64,000 nt of DNA, taken from positions 1 to 64,000 of the forward strand of contig JACKQL020000171.1 of NCBI GenBank assembly GCA_018296165.2, given 5' to 3'. A program made the position numbers and the translations under genes. Positions 1 to 10,343 of this stretch are shown piece after piece. Numbering within the stretch: the stretch's first letter is position 1; every line of letters begins with the position of its first letter. The notes under the pieces were generated by a model. That model searched no databases, was not told where the DNA came from, and was given only the letters and a program-made list of their open reading frames with translations. Source of the DNA: Termitomyces sp. T153 (taxonomy: Eukaryota; Basidiomycota; Agaricomycetes; Agaricales; Lyophyllaceae).

Positions 1-300
1 TAGCCTCAACAGACATCCAACTTGGTGAAGTAGCATGCACCTCAAAGGTTGTTGACCAGTTCAGAGAGAGATAAGTGGCAAGGGATAGCAATCCTTCACT
101 GTCATTGCATGCAAGACTTGATAGTCCTGAACCAGACAAAGAGACCCATCCTTCCTTTTAATGAACAAGACTGGGGAGGCCATTGAGGACTTAGAGGATT
201 GTATTCTTCCAGAGCTAAGGTTCTTATATAGAAATGCATCCAACTCATCCTGTTCATGGGGCACAAGTGGATAGACCTTGCAGCTAGAGGGTTCTGCATC
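1..300 (-). pseudogene. Gypsy reverse transcriptase N-terminal fragment
   Basis: The minus strand encodes the start of a Ty3/Gypsy reverse transcriptase. Recognisable pieces are the 'fingers' motif SPVLFIKRKDGSLCLVQDY (family consensus SPVLFVKKKDGSLRLCVDY), the following KDCYPLPLI and, near the window edge, a remnant of the KLD.....N.VRI block. The domain runs off the left end of the window. It is in register with the protease and gag remnants at 840-2,100, so one old minus-strand element probably covers 1-2,100. The sequence has almost no CG dinucleotides and the frame is broken, so this is a dead copy. Confidence 0.8.
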
Positions 301-839
301 TAGTATCAGCTCAATTGCATGACTCCACTGCTTGTGCTCTGGAAGTGAATCAAATGATGCTTTGGAAATATGTTCTCAAAGTCATGAAGGTGATCAGGAA
401 CCATGCTACAAAGGAGCTTGGGCTGGGTATTTGCTGCAAATGCCTCTGCCAGACATTGAAAAGTGGTCTGACTGGCCTAGATCTCTGCTATGTTAGGAGG
501 TAGGCAGAGGATCATAGCATAGATCTTATCCCCTACTCTAATGGTTTCATTTAAAGACCTAGGGTCCAGAGTGCTGGCAGATTCTCCTTTGCATTCATCT
601 TCCCCCTGAGGTTCACACTCAACATCTCAAACATTCTTGTAGAGGGCCTCTCTATGAGGGTATTCCTGAGGGGGGTGAGCTAGGAGGTTGAGGTTAGCAT
701 AAGCAAGATGCCCAGCACAACAGGTGCAGGCAGCAGCATGCTAACAAACCTTTGCTCTGTGCTCCTCATGGGATTCTTTGGCATAAGTCATGTAACAATG
801 AGGGCAGCAACTCATCTTCACCTCACCCTTTGTCTAGTT

Positions 840-1125
840 GATTTCAGGATTATGTTTATGTAGCCAGGTGAACCCCAAGATCATGTCTTGCTTTCCCAAT
901 CTGGTGACAGCAAAAGTGGCTTGCTCTGATTGGTCTTAGTAACAAAGAACCAGGTCCACCACAGAATGAATAGAGCCAGCTTCATTGAGCATGCCATCAA
1001 CATTGTACACAGGAATAGGATGAGAAAGGGGGCAAGTGGTGAGATAATGTTGTTGCACATAGTCTGTGTCAAGGAAGAGGCCTGTTGCCCCACTGTCAAG
1101 CAGGAAAACCATGCTTCAGGTCTGC
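840..1125 (-). pseudogene. Retropepsin (aspartic protease) remnant of a Gypsy element
   Basis: On the minus strand, VFLLDSGATGLFLD contains the aspartic protease triad DSGAT. It is followed by spacing typical of retroviral-type pepsins (DTDYVQQHY, then VYNVDG) and, in a shifted frame, by the end motif DMILGFTWLHKHNPEIN, equivalent to the usual 'ILGxxWLxxHNPxIDW'. The enzyme would process the Gag-Pol polyprotein. It lies downstream of gag remnants and upstream of the RT fragment at 1-300, which is the normal Gypsy order. Frameshifts and stops make it non-functional. Confidence 0.75.
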
Positions 1126-1189
1126 TGGGTGTCTGTTGTCTCAATTTCTACCTGTAGCTTCAGGGAGTTGGCAGAAGGAGTGGAAGCCA

Positions 1190-2100
1190 TAATGTAATAA
1201 TGGGGAAGATGGCATTCCTATGCAGGAATGTGGAGGCATGGGTTAGGAGGTGTATTTCCAGTGGAGACTTTAGCTGGGGAGGGGGTTTGTATATCTGAGG
1301 AGGGGCTTATCATTTTGAGTGAAGTATTAAGGGCTATAACAGATATATTTGATTATACAGACCAGGGGGCAAAATGACTAGCACTAGACAATGGAAGCAT
1401 ACAGATCATCCATTGCTTAGTGAAAAATCCCACTCTTCAGGCACTACTTCCAATACTTTAGCCATCTTGATGGAGGGGACTGCTATAGGCATATTAGGAG
1501 AGGATGCTCCTGTTGCATTCCAGGCTGCCAGGAGTTGGATGAGCAGCTCCTCTCACTTTGATGCAGACAAGTAGCATACTTTCAGCCCTTGAGGACAGTA
1601 ATAGGCAAAGTGGACAGCCATTCTGGAATGTCAACACAACAGAGGAGTAGAGGATTGCTGTTGGGAGGTATCAACATCCATAGGGACTCCCTAGAGTAGG
1701 GAGCACATGAGGGTGGTGGAGGGGCATGAAAGGGAGCAACATGAGATGGAACAGGAAGGGTTGCACCTGCTTGTAGGGCCACTGGAGCATAAGGGGAAAC
1801 TTGAGGTGCAAACCCAGCCCAAATGACAGAAGGATGTGGGGTGGCCATGGAGTGCTGGGTCTGTCACAGCTTGTGCTGCAGCTCAATCAACTGCCACTGC
1901 TCATGTGCCACCTTGTACCATGTGTCAATACACTCATCATCTAGCTGTCCCTTGGCCATACTGTCAATACAATCCTTGAGAGAAGGGTGGAGTCCTTCAT
2001 AGAAGGTTAGACAGAGCTGCAGACTATCTGGATATCCAGCCTGCTCAACTAAGGCATGGAATGAGTCAATGTACTCATTGAGTGACCATTCCCTTGACTG
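1190..2100 (-). pseudogene. Degenerate gag region of the same minus-strand Gypsy element
   Basis: Minus-strand frames between these positions encode a proline-rich linker (APFHAPPPPS) and, upstream, a gag-like helical segment with interrupted frames. I assign it to gag by position, upstream of the protease at 840-1,125, and by composition. There is no single diagnostic motif, and a CCHC knuckle is only suggested downstream of the linker. The sequence is CG-depleted and full of stops. Confidence 0.5.
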
Positions 2101-2109
2101 TACTGGTTT

Positions 2110-3060
2110 TGGTCTCAGAGGGAAAGACTTGATTCCTACTCACACAATATGCTCTGCCCTGGGGGTGGCTAGTCTGTATTGAAAGAATGTTTGGAAGCTC
2201 TATAGTCTGTCTAATGGAAAGATCTCTGACTGAAGCTCCCAGGTGTGGCAGAATTCACTTGGGAACTGTACCACCTGCTGGGAGTGAAACTTTACACTAC
2301 TACAGCCTATCACCCTCTGTCCAATGAGCAGACAGAATGCATTAACCAAGAATTGAAGCAGTATCTCTGCCTATTTTGTAATGAGAGGTAGGATGACTGA
2401 GATGAGCTTCTGCCAGATGTGGAGTTCCAGTACAACAAACACATTCATTCTTCCACTCAGATGACTCTATTCTTCCTGGACACTAGCAGACAGTCCCATA
2501 TGGGAAACCTCAGGCACATTCCTCAGAAAACAATGCAGTCAATGAGTTTGTAGATAGGATGAAGAAGGTGCAGGAGGAGGCAAAGGCAACATTGGTGAAG
2601 GCAAAGGATGACATGGTGCAGTAATATGACCACCAACAGATGCCAGCCCCTTGTGTACATACTTAGACAACTTGGGCATAAAGACAACAAGGCCATCATA
2701 GAAGCTGTCACATTATCACCTTAGCTGCTTTGTGGTAGATAAGGAGTAAGGACTTTAGCATACCAACTTAAGCTCCTGGCAGGCCTACATCAGCTGCACT
2801 CAGTCTTCAATGTTGTTGAGCTGTTCCCAGCTTCAGAAGACCCTATCCCTGGCCACTGATCTAAGGCACTCCTACCACCAATCCTGGCCAATAATGAGAA
2901 AGAGTACAAGGTGGAGGAAATTTTGGATAGCAGGGTATTCTGGAAGTTGCAGTTCAGGATATGGCATTGAGGATGTCTCTTGGAAATCACAGGCCACATA
3001 CATGCACCAGCTCTAGTCTGGGATTTCTACCACCAGCACTTCAATGCCTCAAAGGTAAGT
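2110..3060 (+). pseudogene. Gypsy integrase core and chromodomain, plus strand
   Basis: In pieces, the plus strand reads GVASLY.KNVWKLYSL, then TAYHPLSNEQTECINQELKQ, then the post-core segment LLPDVEFQYNKHIHSSTQMT. This is the C-terminal half of a retroviral-type integrase: the TAYHPQTDGQTERVNQ motif contains the catalytic Glu region, here ECINQE. Around 2,890-2,960 there is a chromodomain start (PPILANNEKEYKVEEILDSR). The order integrase, chromodomain, polypurine tract, LTR (3,162) marks it as a chromovirus 3' end. Several frames are needed to read through, and stops replace conserved codons. The unit is closely related to 17,260-17,700. Confidence 0.8.
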
Positions 3061-3147
3061 AGGGGCATCCACTCTATCCTCTATCTCTGCAGCTGAATAA
3101 GCAATCCACAATTTCTTCTACCCAGTGCACTGGAACACCACATGCTA

Positions 3148-3161
3148 GAGGAAAAGGGTGA
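3148..3161 (+). promoter_or_regulatory. Polypurine tract before the family-2 LTR
   Basis: A purine-rich run (GAGGAAAAGGGTGA) directly abuts the TG of the LTR at 3,162. This position and composition are those of the plus-strand primer of LTR retrotransposons. The same layout, a G-run then TGA then TGTC, occurs in reverse beside the LTR at 32,889-33,248. Confidence 0.65.
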
Positions 3162-3578
3162 TGTCAGGAGACTGCTTTTATTAGATTCTTTGATTGTTTC
3201 CTTAATTCCAAGCCTGCCATTCATTGTCAACTTCTCATCTTCTGGCCACAAGTACTGGCTACAAGTACTTTTGACCAAGGGCTATCTTCTGATTATATTT
3301 GTATGTGGTCATGTGTCAGGAGTCTGGAGATTAAGGCCATTTACAATGGATTTCTGCTTTGGATTGAATTCCAGATTTGATTGTGGTTGAGGGTTTTTCC
3401 CAGAAAATCTAGAGTAAATTTTCTGACCACTGGCATTGGGAACTCTTAGACTTGGTCTCTTTGGATTTCCCTCTGCCAGGTGAATAACTAGAACTCTTCT
3501 TGTAGATGCTGAATAGACTTTGGATCTCCCTTTGCCAGTTGTGTGATTGAGCCACAGTCTCCAGAGGTTGCCCTTACA
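3162..3578 (+). repeat. Family-2 LTR (417 bp)
   Basis: It starts TGTCAGGAGACT, ends GTTGCCCTTACA, and follows a polypurine tract. Homologous ends occur in inverse orientation at 32,889-33,248, with its terminus at 33,248 (TGACA). Partial copies lie at 31,444-31,655 and near 51,840-51,899. It is the 3' LTR of the chromovirus at 2,110-3,060. I could not match a target duplication because the other end of that element is missing. Confidence 0.75.
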
Positions 3579-3589
3579 GGGAGGTATGT

Positions 3590-3790
3590 ACAAGTGGGAG
3601 TTGAATCCCTGATGAATCTGAGAGACAGGAATTAAGCCCACTACTGGGGATTGGAGATCCTGGGCCTTGCAAGGGAAGAACCTGTCAAGGTTTGGAGAGC
3701 ATCTAGAGCTCCTCTGAGATTATCAAGGGGCTCCCAAGTGTTTTCCTCTGGGCTATTGATATCATCCATTGCTGCCTAGCTACCATACAG
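3590..3790 (-). pseudogene. C-terminal chromodomain scrap of a family-1 pol, minus strand
   Basis: The minus strand encodes ENTWEPLDNLRGALDALQ, the second half of a chromodomain (consensus DxTWEPxxNLxNAPExLxxF). It is followed by a pol end '..WA' and stop resembling the pol terminus at 13,380. The flanking stretch with GTTGAATCCCTGAT is shared with 13,345 and 45,685, which ties this scrap to the family-1 element. Confidence 0.65.
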
Positions 3791-4014
3791 AGAACACCAT
3801 AACTAGTGATTTCATAAGTAGAGTACAAGCAGACTATAGAAAATGAGGGTTGCAAGTCAAGCTAGATCCCAGAAAGCCCACTAGATGCAAGAGTGGTACT
3901 AGGTTGCTAGTGCAAGGTTGGTAGGAACTATAGCAAAGGGAGAGAGGGCAACTCCATGGGTAAACCCAACCAGAGTAGAGCTATAGTTGCTAGCAAAATA
4001 GTGCTAAAGGGCAA

Positions 4015-4932
4015 GTGCTAGGGATAGCAAAGAGGGCATTAGCAAAAGGGGGCAATGATGAAACAAAATTAGCCATATGTAACTCACCACTGAGGAGTGA
4101 GGAAGATGCTCCTCATAGGACCTGCAGCCCTGTACAAAAGCATGGTGGAGCCATGCTGAGCTTGCACACAGTGGGGCCATCAACATTCATTGAAACAATT
4201 CCAGAGGATGTTGGAGATACCTGGGATATGGATGGTGAAGTGCATCCAGACAACATCCTCTGTAGGAGAGTGTTGGTAGTCTGGCAGAATCAGGTTGAGG
4301 TCCCTAAGACTTCAATTTAGCAATGCTTAGCTGCAAGGGTAGCTAAGCACATAGCAATTCAGCAATTGTTGGGTGAGGTAATGATTCCAAGTGATCCAGC
4401 AAAGTTTATAGAACTTTACATGATTTTCCTAGTGCAGGAGATAAAAGACTACCTCTAGTAGAAGAAGTTACAGAGATTACAGGCATCATCTGCAATGCCT
4501 TCTCTGCTTCTAGGTGGGGATTGCTTACTCCTACTATTTCCAGTCAACAAAGCATTGAACCTAATGCAGGCACCACAGCAGCCTGGAGAAATGCAACATG
4601 ACTATACAGCAAGACAGGCTGCAGTAGACTGTCAAAGATGGGCTATGTTAGGTACAATTGTAGCACCTGATTTAACCTCTACAGAGGCTTGGTCAGTCAT
4701 CATGGTCAAGCAATCTATGATGCAATGTAGACCTACTGGGTCCACCTATAGGGCACTGACCTGGGAAGACAGAATCAAATTGCAGCAATTCTGCAACAGT
4801 GACATAGAGGACTTTGGACAGTCCTATGTGGATGATCAAGGGATAGTGTTCCAGAAGAACACCACCTATGATGCTTGGCCCAAAGAATATGTTCCACTAG
4901 AATGGACTTGGCCAATTAAGAGGAAAGAGTGA
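4015..4932 (+). pseudogene. Gag N-terminal region of a Gypsy element, plus strand
   Basis: Two in-register open segments, 4,015-4,320 and 4,495-4,932, encode a gag-like protein. Key pieces are VVWQNQVEVPKTS, LNLMQAPQQPGEM, STYRALTWEDRI and EDFGQSYVDDQG. The same protein is encoded on the minus strand at 38,737-39,333, so this is a repeated family and not a host gene. A TAG at 4,318-4,320 stands where the other copy has CAG, a C-to-T nonsense change. The function is inferred: a structural Gag upstream of the retrotrans_gag core and the CCHC knuckle seen in the 37 kb copy. Confidence 0.7.
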
Positions 4933-4939
4933 GACTCTT

Positions 4940-5600
4940 GCTCTCCTCTGGTGGATGAGCATGGTGGGACTCTTCTCTACCATGGGGAGACCATCACTGG
5001 CAATTGCTCCCCCTGCCTTCCCAGTTGTCAGCCATGCTTGGCTATACAAACAATAACACCTGAGGAGTGGGACTTATTCAAGTCCTAATCAGCTAGCATT
5101 CTATTGTGCATCATAGCCACCCAGGCTCACAGAACCTTTATTCTAGAGTGGCCATCAATGCTTTGTTGCTTGTAGACTGATGATTGGTCTTTGGCTACAT
5201 TCTTGGTTGGGCACTGGCCCCAACCTTGCCTCATGCTAGAATGGCCTACATATGGCTGTTGGCAATGGTGGTTGCTCAGCCTTGTCTCTATCATGATGTG
5301 GTTGACAATTACCATGCTCATGTAGGAGAGTTTACTCCATTCACTCCCTACACCTGCACTTTACATAGGCTGCATGTACTGCCTACATAAATAAATAATC
5401 TCAGTGAAATAGAGGTAATATGCCACCTCCTCTCAAACTATGTGCCCCTGGCCTAGGTGAATAATGCATATACCTATGGTATACACTTCCTGGATCATAA
5501 TTGGTCAGGCAGTGCATTGGATGCAGATCTGTTCACATGGGTTGACAATGAATGTCATTGTTGACTCTGAACCATAGGTGTACCTCCTCCTATAAAAGGA
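4940..5600. other. CG-free non-coding repeat DNA
   Basis: I see no convincing gene here. Short open frames exist on both strands without conserved motifs. A TATA-like TATAAAAG lies at 5,591-5,598, upstream of the tandem repeat and the ORF at 5,868. The sequence is CG-depleted like its surroundings, so it is probably untranslated or LTR sequence of an old element. Confidence 0.4.
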
Positions 5601-5611
5601 TACAATGGGTA

Positions 5612-5735
5612 GTATGCACCCACTGCTAACAATTGGGAGTGCTTCTGAGTGCTCCTGCAACTCCACAAAAATGAGTGGTATGCACCCACTGCTGACAATT
5701 GGGAGTGCTTCCAAGTGCTCCTGCAACTCCACAAA
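5612..5735. repeat. Two-copy 66 bp tandem repeat
   Basis: A unit beginning GTATGCACCCACTGCT and ending CTGCAACTCCACAAAA occurs at 5,612 and again at 5,678. The copies differ at only a few positions. The array lies just downstream of a TATA-like box and upstream of the ORF at 5,868, so it may be part of a retroelement leader. Confidence 0.75.
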
Positions 5736-5867
5736 AGCTGGGGTCATTTCCTACTATACATAGCCAAATGGCTGCACTATGGAAAAACAGCCATATTCAC
5801 CCACCTCCTGCAGTGCCCTGTGGAGGTGGTGAGTGCAGTGTGAGCAGCAGGGGAGGAGCCATTTTTC

Positions 5868-6230
5868 ATGCCCCCTCCACCCAGTCCCTCTGCTAGTGCA
5901 GAGGAGCAGGCTGCAACAGTGGCATCAGCCTCTATTGGTCTAGCTGCAACCTCCAATGTGTCCTTCCAAGATGCACCCACTGTGGAGTCCATGGAACTGG
6001 ACTACACCAATGGAACTTTGGTGCCCACAGAACTCTGCCTAGAGATGACCTCTCCTGTCATTCCTGGCCCTTTGGAGATGACTGTAGTGACTAACATTGC
6101 TACTTCTATCATCTGTGAAGCTGAAACAAGCAGCTCTAGTGATACAGCTAATGCTGTATCAGAGTGCTTGGCAGATATCATGAATAGCAAAGAAGCCATA
6201 TCTTCACAGATGGATGAACATGTAGGGTGA
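5868..6230 (+). CDS. Repeat-associated ORF with ESMELD motif, function unknown
   Basis: This 120-residue, Ser/Thr/Ala-rich open frame has a proline-rich start and the motif VESMELD. A diverged homologue is encoded on the minus strand at 50,307-50,591 (SESMELD, followed by GPLAADILTNI and SSSTDMANMISKYWADM). Both lie close to a G-rich tract followed by TGTAACAGAGCA. The pairing suggests a small gag-like or accessory frame of the third LTR family and not a host gene. No known domain is recognisable, and it has no catalytic motif or signal peptide. Confidence 0.45.
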   Translation: MPPPPSPSASAEEQAATVASASIGLAATSNVSFQDAPTVESMELDYTNGTLVPTELCLEMTSPVIPGPLEMTVVTNIATSIICEAETSSSSDTANAVSECLADIMNSKEAISSQMDEHVG

Positions 6231-6486
6231 ACTAGTATAGTTCACCAAAACAATAAGGTTTATATATGGGCTCACTGAGTGCCCAATCATATCACCTTAT
6301 GCAGTTGAGCAGTGCATTGGGATATTACTATGTTTATCTTATCAAGTAGGACCCTTCAATCCTTCCCCAACTTTGATGTAGGGACCTGTACCAGGGTCCT
6401 GGTGAAGAATCTTAGATGAGATGCCATATCTCACCCCCTTATTTCATTGTGTTTTGTTAGTTGCAAGTCTGATGATGGACTCAAAA

Positions 6487-6494
6487 GGGGGGTA
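6487..6494 (+). promoter_or_regulatory. Polypurine tract before family-3 LTR
   Basis: A G-run ending GGTA directly precedes TGTAACAGAGC. The same arrangement is found in reverse at 50,631-50,645. Its position matches a plus-strand primer site. Confidence 0.5.
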
Positions 6495-7241
6495 TGTAAC
6501 AGAGCACCTGTTACCTATCCTAGTGCATATGGTATAATATTAATTTACCTATTATCATTATATGGTAATATCATATGATGCTATCTATTAGATACTAGTA
6601 TTGTAATTACATAAGGCAGCATCTTACTTCATACTTCTTAGACAAGATCAATTGACTAGTTTTGGCTTACAAGGTGTGAACTGTAAGCTGCATGAACTAT
6701 AACAGAAATGTTACACCATAGGTGCTAGTGCTAAACATGGACTTGACCAAACAGTACCCTAAGGTAGTAGAAATGATGAGAGTGCTAACTCAAAAAACAA
6801 GGTGCTGAACAGTTGCAAGACTTAGATCTGAAGTCTGAGGCTGATAACAAGATATGATTCTTCAATGGTTGTATAGAGAACATGACAATATTTATAGTAA
6901 GTAAAAGTAATGAAACTAAAAGGAGTCAATAACAGTGAAAGAGTCACTAGCAACATAGGCAAGTCAGGAGTAATGGCTTGTGAAAGTCAATCACCCAAAC
7001 TGTAGCTAAGTTTGACACCTGGAATGACAGCCAGTATGCTAGTTGCTAGGGTGGCATGTAGTAAAGAAATAAAACTAAATCAAGATATAATGAAACTGTA
7101 TCAATAATACCAAAGAAGGAAATTTATTGGTGACTTTGCTAGGAGGTTGCTAGAGGTTGCTAGGATTCATAAGGGGAAAGTTGTCTGATGAGCTGGGGGC
7201 CTAAGCCACATATGGCAAGGCCACATGACCATTGTGTTACA
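6495..7241 (+). repeat. Family-3 LTR (end uncertain)
   Basis: It begins TGTAACAGAGCACC after a polypurine tract. Two downstream TGTTACA motifs could be its inverted terminus, one ending at 6,715 (221 bp LTR) and one at 7,241 (747 bp LTR). TGTAACA and TGTTACA are exact inverted repeats. The interior is AT-rich with no ORF. A homologous left edge lies in reverse at about 50,631. No second LTR is visible nearby. Confidence 0.5.
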
Positions 7242-7329
7242 TAGAAACTGGAAATTCTGGAAGTTGCCAAAATAAAGAAAAAGACTAAAATTAATACTTA
7301 GTGGAAATAGTATACCTTACCTACTGGAC

Positions 7330-9162
7330 CAAGTAACAAACCTTTCCTCTGTGGAGTCTGGAGTTGAGGATCTTGTCTACTTTGTATTGGTCTTCTCTAG
7401 CAATTTTCACTAGTGGAGGAGGTTCAGTCTTGTATCAAGGGAAGTTATCTGGGTGGTGCAGTCCAAGGAGTTGGATGTGGAAGACAGGGTAGAGACCCTT
7501 CAACTTGAGAGGAAGGTGGAACTCATAGACATGTGAGAAGACCTTTCAGAGGACCTTGAATAGGCCTAAGCACTTGTGGTCAAGTTTGATTGAGGGTTGC
7601 TGGATCTTGATATGTCATCAGTCCAGCCATACTAGGGAGCCTACAGGCCAGTCTGGGGTAGGGTTTTGTTTAGAGTTGGCATGTTTGCAGTAGGCATTAT
7701 TAGCAACATCAATTTCTCAGTGGAGGTGCTCCTGGAGGGATAAGAGGTAATTGGCAACTTTGTGGGTGGCATGGGAGGGGATATTGTGGAGGATGACAGA
7801 GAGGCAGGGGTTGTAGCCTTTGTTTGTGAAGAACAGAAAGACTCTGGTGGCAAAATGGAGGGTGTTGTTGTATGTGAATTTAGTGATGGGAAGCTCAGCA
7901 CATTAGTTGTCCTGAAGGTAGTTTATATAATTTCAGAGATATTGCTCCAGAAACTGGTTGATGTGCTCAGTCTGTCCATCATTTTTGGGGTGGTAGGCAG
8001 TGGAAAGGTTGGAGCAACAAAGGAATTGCCAGAACTTAGACACAAAAAGAGTGCCTTGGTCAGAAATAATGTCATCAGGGAGTTCATGCCTTGCAAGGAT
8101 GAGGGTGATGAACAGCTAGGAAAACTCTGGGGCATTGTCAGACATATGGCAGGGAATGAAGACTGCCTGCTTGGTAAGGTGGCAAATAACAACTAGAATG
8201 GCATTATATCTATTGGAGTCTAGAAGTTTGACAATGTAATTTGTGAAGATTGAGGACCAGGGTCTCTGCCCAATAGGGAGGGGTTTTAGCAGTCTAAGGG
8301 GTTGGTAGCAAGAGGTTTTAGCATGTAGGCAGGTTTTGCAGGAGCAGATATACTGGGTGACATTCTTTTTGAGGCCTGGAAGAAGTACATATACATGATA
8401 AGTTGGAGGGTTCTGCAGATCCCAGAGTGTCCTTGGAGTTTGCAGTCATAGTGTTATTAGAGAATGTCCAGGCATAGCTGTGGGAGGTCTGGTATGTAGA
8501 TCAGGCTGTGTTGGAGCTGAAGGGTGTTGATGGAAGAGGAGGCAAAGGGGTGTTGGGTCTTGCCAGGGCCTTGCTGGGGTCAGTCAGAGTTATGGTGGGG
8601 TTAGGATTAGGGGAGGATGTGGGCTGGGGGATCTTGTTTGTAAGGTCATGGAGATGTTGGCCTGGAACATTCATTTTTTGGGGCATTTCAGATTTGGTTG
8701 AGGAGTCCTTCATCAAGGAGTAAGGCAGAGTGGAGGTGATCTGACAGGATCATGAATTGCTTGTTTGCTTGTTTAGTTTGTTCTGTTCTCCTTCAAAATA
8801 TCTCTGGAGGTACATGTCCAGCCTCTGGGTTAGAGTGTCAGGCTTCACTCCAAGATGTCCAGGGTGGTGGCAGATGATGAAATCATACTTGGAGAGGGTT
8901 TTGGACTACTGGGCCTGGCAGCAACTGAGCTGCTTTGTCATGGTGGAGTACTACAGATTGTTGTGGTCAGAATAGACTTGAATTTGGTGTTGTGTGCCTT
9001 CTAGGTAAGTGCACCACTACTTGAAAGCCTCAACAATAGCCAGGAGCTCCTTGTAGATATTGCAGTTGAGTTCTGTGGCAATCATTGAGCATGTGTAGAA
9101 GGTAACTGGGCAGAGCTCCTTTGACTCTGGGTCCATCTAGGACAGGATTATGGCAAGGGCAT
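7330..9162 (-). pseudogene. RNase H, integrase and chromodomain of the old nested Gypsy element
   Basis: Read on the minus strand from 9,162 downwards: RNase H pieces (YALAIIL across the solo-LTR junction, MDPESKELCPVTFYTCSM, VYSDHNNL), H2C2/integrase core fragments, then FTYNNTLHFAT...FLFFTNKGYNP (post-core integrase) and a chromodomain start (REDQYKVDKILNSRLHRGKV) near 7,330-7,400. It is the downstream half of the pol whose RT lies at 15,353-16,400. Stops such as TGA/TAG for Trp/Gln abound and CG is nearly absent, so it is an old, dead copy. Confidence 0.8.
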
Positions 9163-10181
9163 TGTCAGGTTCTGCTGACTGCAAGGGCTCAGCTGCACTG
9201 GGCAAGTCCTTACTAGGCAGACACAATGTCCTGTGCTTATAACCTAGTGCTCTGGAGTTGGTGCAGACTAGAGGGACTTGTGCAGGGAAGCCAAGGGAAG
9301 TGGTCTGAGCAAGTCTGGAGTGGTCTGGGGAAGTCTAAGACCAAGTGTGTTAAGTGTTGGGCTTGGGTGGGCATTAGGAACAAGTCTGTAGACATGCAAA
9401 TATACTGTGGGGCAAGCAAAGGCTTTGCAAATGATGGGAGTAGAGCTGGAGTTTGATGCAGGATCAATCAAGACCTGATGGGTTCCAGGGCCAAGCAAAG
9501 GGCAAGGTCCGGAGTGTTATAAGAATGTTTAGAAGTTGTAGTGCATGAGTGGAGTTTGTACTGATGTCAGAGATGAAAGGAACTTAGAAAAACAAAGGTA
9601 ATGAAGACAATCAAGATGAGACAGAGGCTAAAAATAGAAACAGAGACAGAGAGAAACATGAGACACAAGTAACCAGTTAATGTAATATCAAGACTAGGGT
9701 ATAAGGAGCTACTCTATGACTTATATACTAACTACTGGATAGCTCCGGGGGACAGCAGATATGGTGGCAGGGCTCAATGGAGCTATGCAGAGTCAATGGA
9801 TGTCAGGTACAATTGAGGAGCAGGCTGCAGCAGTATTCTGATGGGATCAGTTGGGGATGCAGGCTGCTCCAGGGTCATTGTGATGCTCTGGAGTAGGTCA
9901 GGTGAACCAGGGAAATGAATTGGTGATGTGTGCCAGAGTTAGGAACAGTTGGGAGGGTTCCAGGGGCTCAGGAGAGTCAAGGGAAGCATCTACAGCTGCA
10001 GAGAAGGTGTTGAAGTTGGCCAGGGGGCCATTGGGGTTTGCCAGAGAAGTGTCAGAGTTACCCAGGATGGCTGCAGAGGGTGTTTGATGGTTGGGGGTTT
10101 TGATGAGGCATTGGGGGAGGGACTCCAGGGAAGCAAGCAGGCTGGGAACAATGTTGGGGGTCCAGGAAGCAGGTTGTGACA
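9163..10181 (-). repeat. Solo family-1 LTR with perfect GGCAT target duplication
   Basis: It starts TGTCAGGTTCTGCTGAC and ends TTGTGACA on the plus strand. The 5 bp on the left (9,158-9,162, GGCAT) equal the 5 bp on the right (10,182-10,186). Removing the LTR and one GGCAT restores the RNase H reading VYALAIIL on the minus strand. By homology with the LTRs at 43,033 and 47,981 the transcription sense is minus. It therefore represents an insertion followed by LTR-LTR recombination. CG content is low but not zero. Confidence 0.9.
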
Positions 10182-10343
10182 GGCATAGACAAAGTGTTGT
10201 AACCAATGATGTGGGGAGGTTTGGGTTGTAGTGCTATAGGATGGGTGCTGTGGTGAAGACTTATTTGAGTAGGTTGAAGATACTTTGACATTTGGAGTGA
10301 CAGACTCAGAGTGTGCTAGGTGTGTGAGGTGTTTAGTGATGCC
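10182..10343 (-). pseudogene. RT thumb to RNase H segment between two nested insertions
   Basis: The minus strand reads ITKHLTHLA, the RT-thumb motif of the 'SKITKPLTxLT' type, then SSPQHPSYSTTTQTSPHHW in mixed frames, and continues across the solo LTR to YALAIIL. It joins the RT fragment that stops at 15,353 (KELQSF) to the RNase H below 9,162. Both flanking insertions therefore lie inside one older pol gene. Confidence 0.75.

Noticed and set aside
3162..4932. Treating the LTR at 3,162 as the 5' LTR of the gag at 4,015
   Set aside because: A minus-strand chromodomain scrap (3,590-3,790) lies between them, so they are not contiguous parts of one element.
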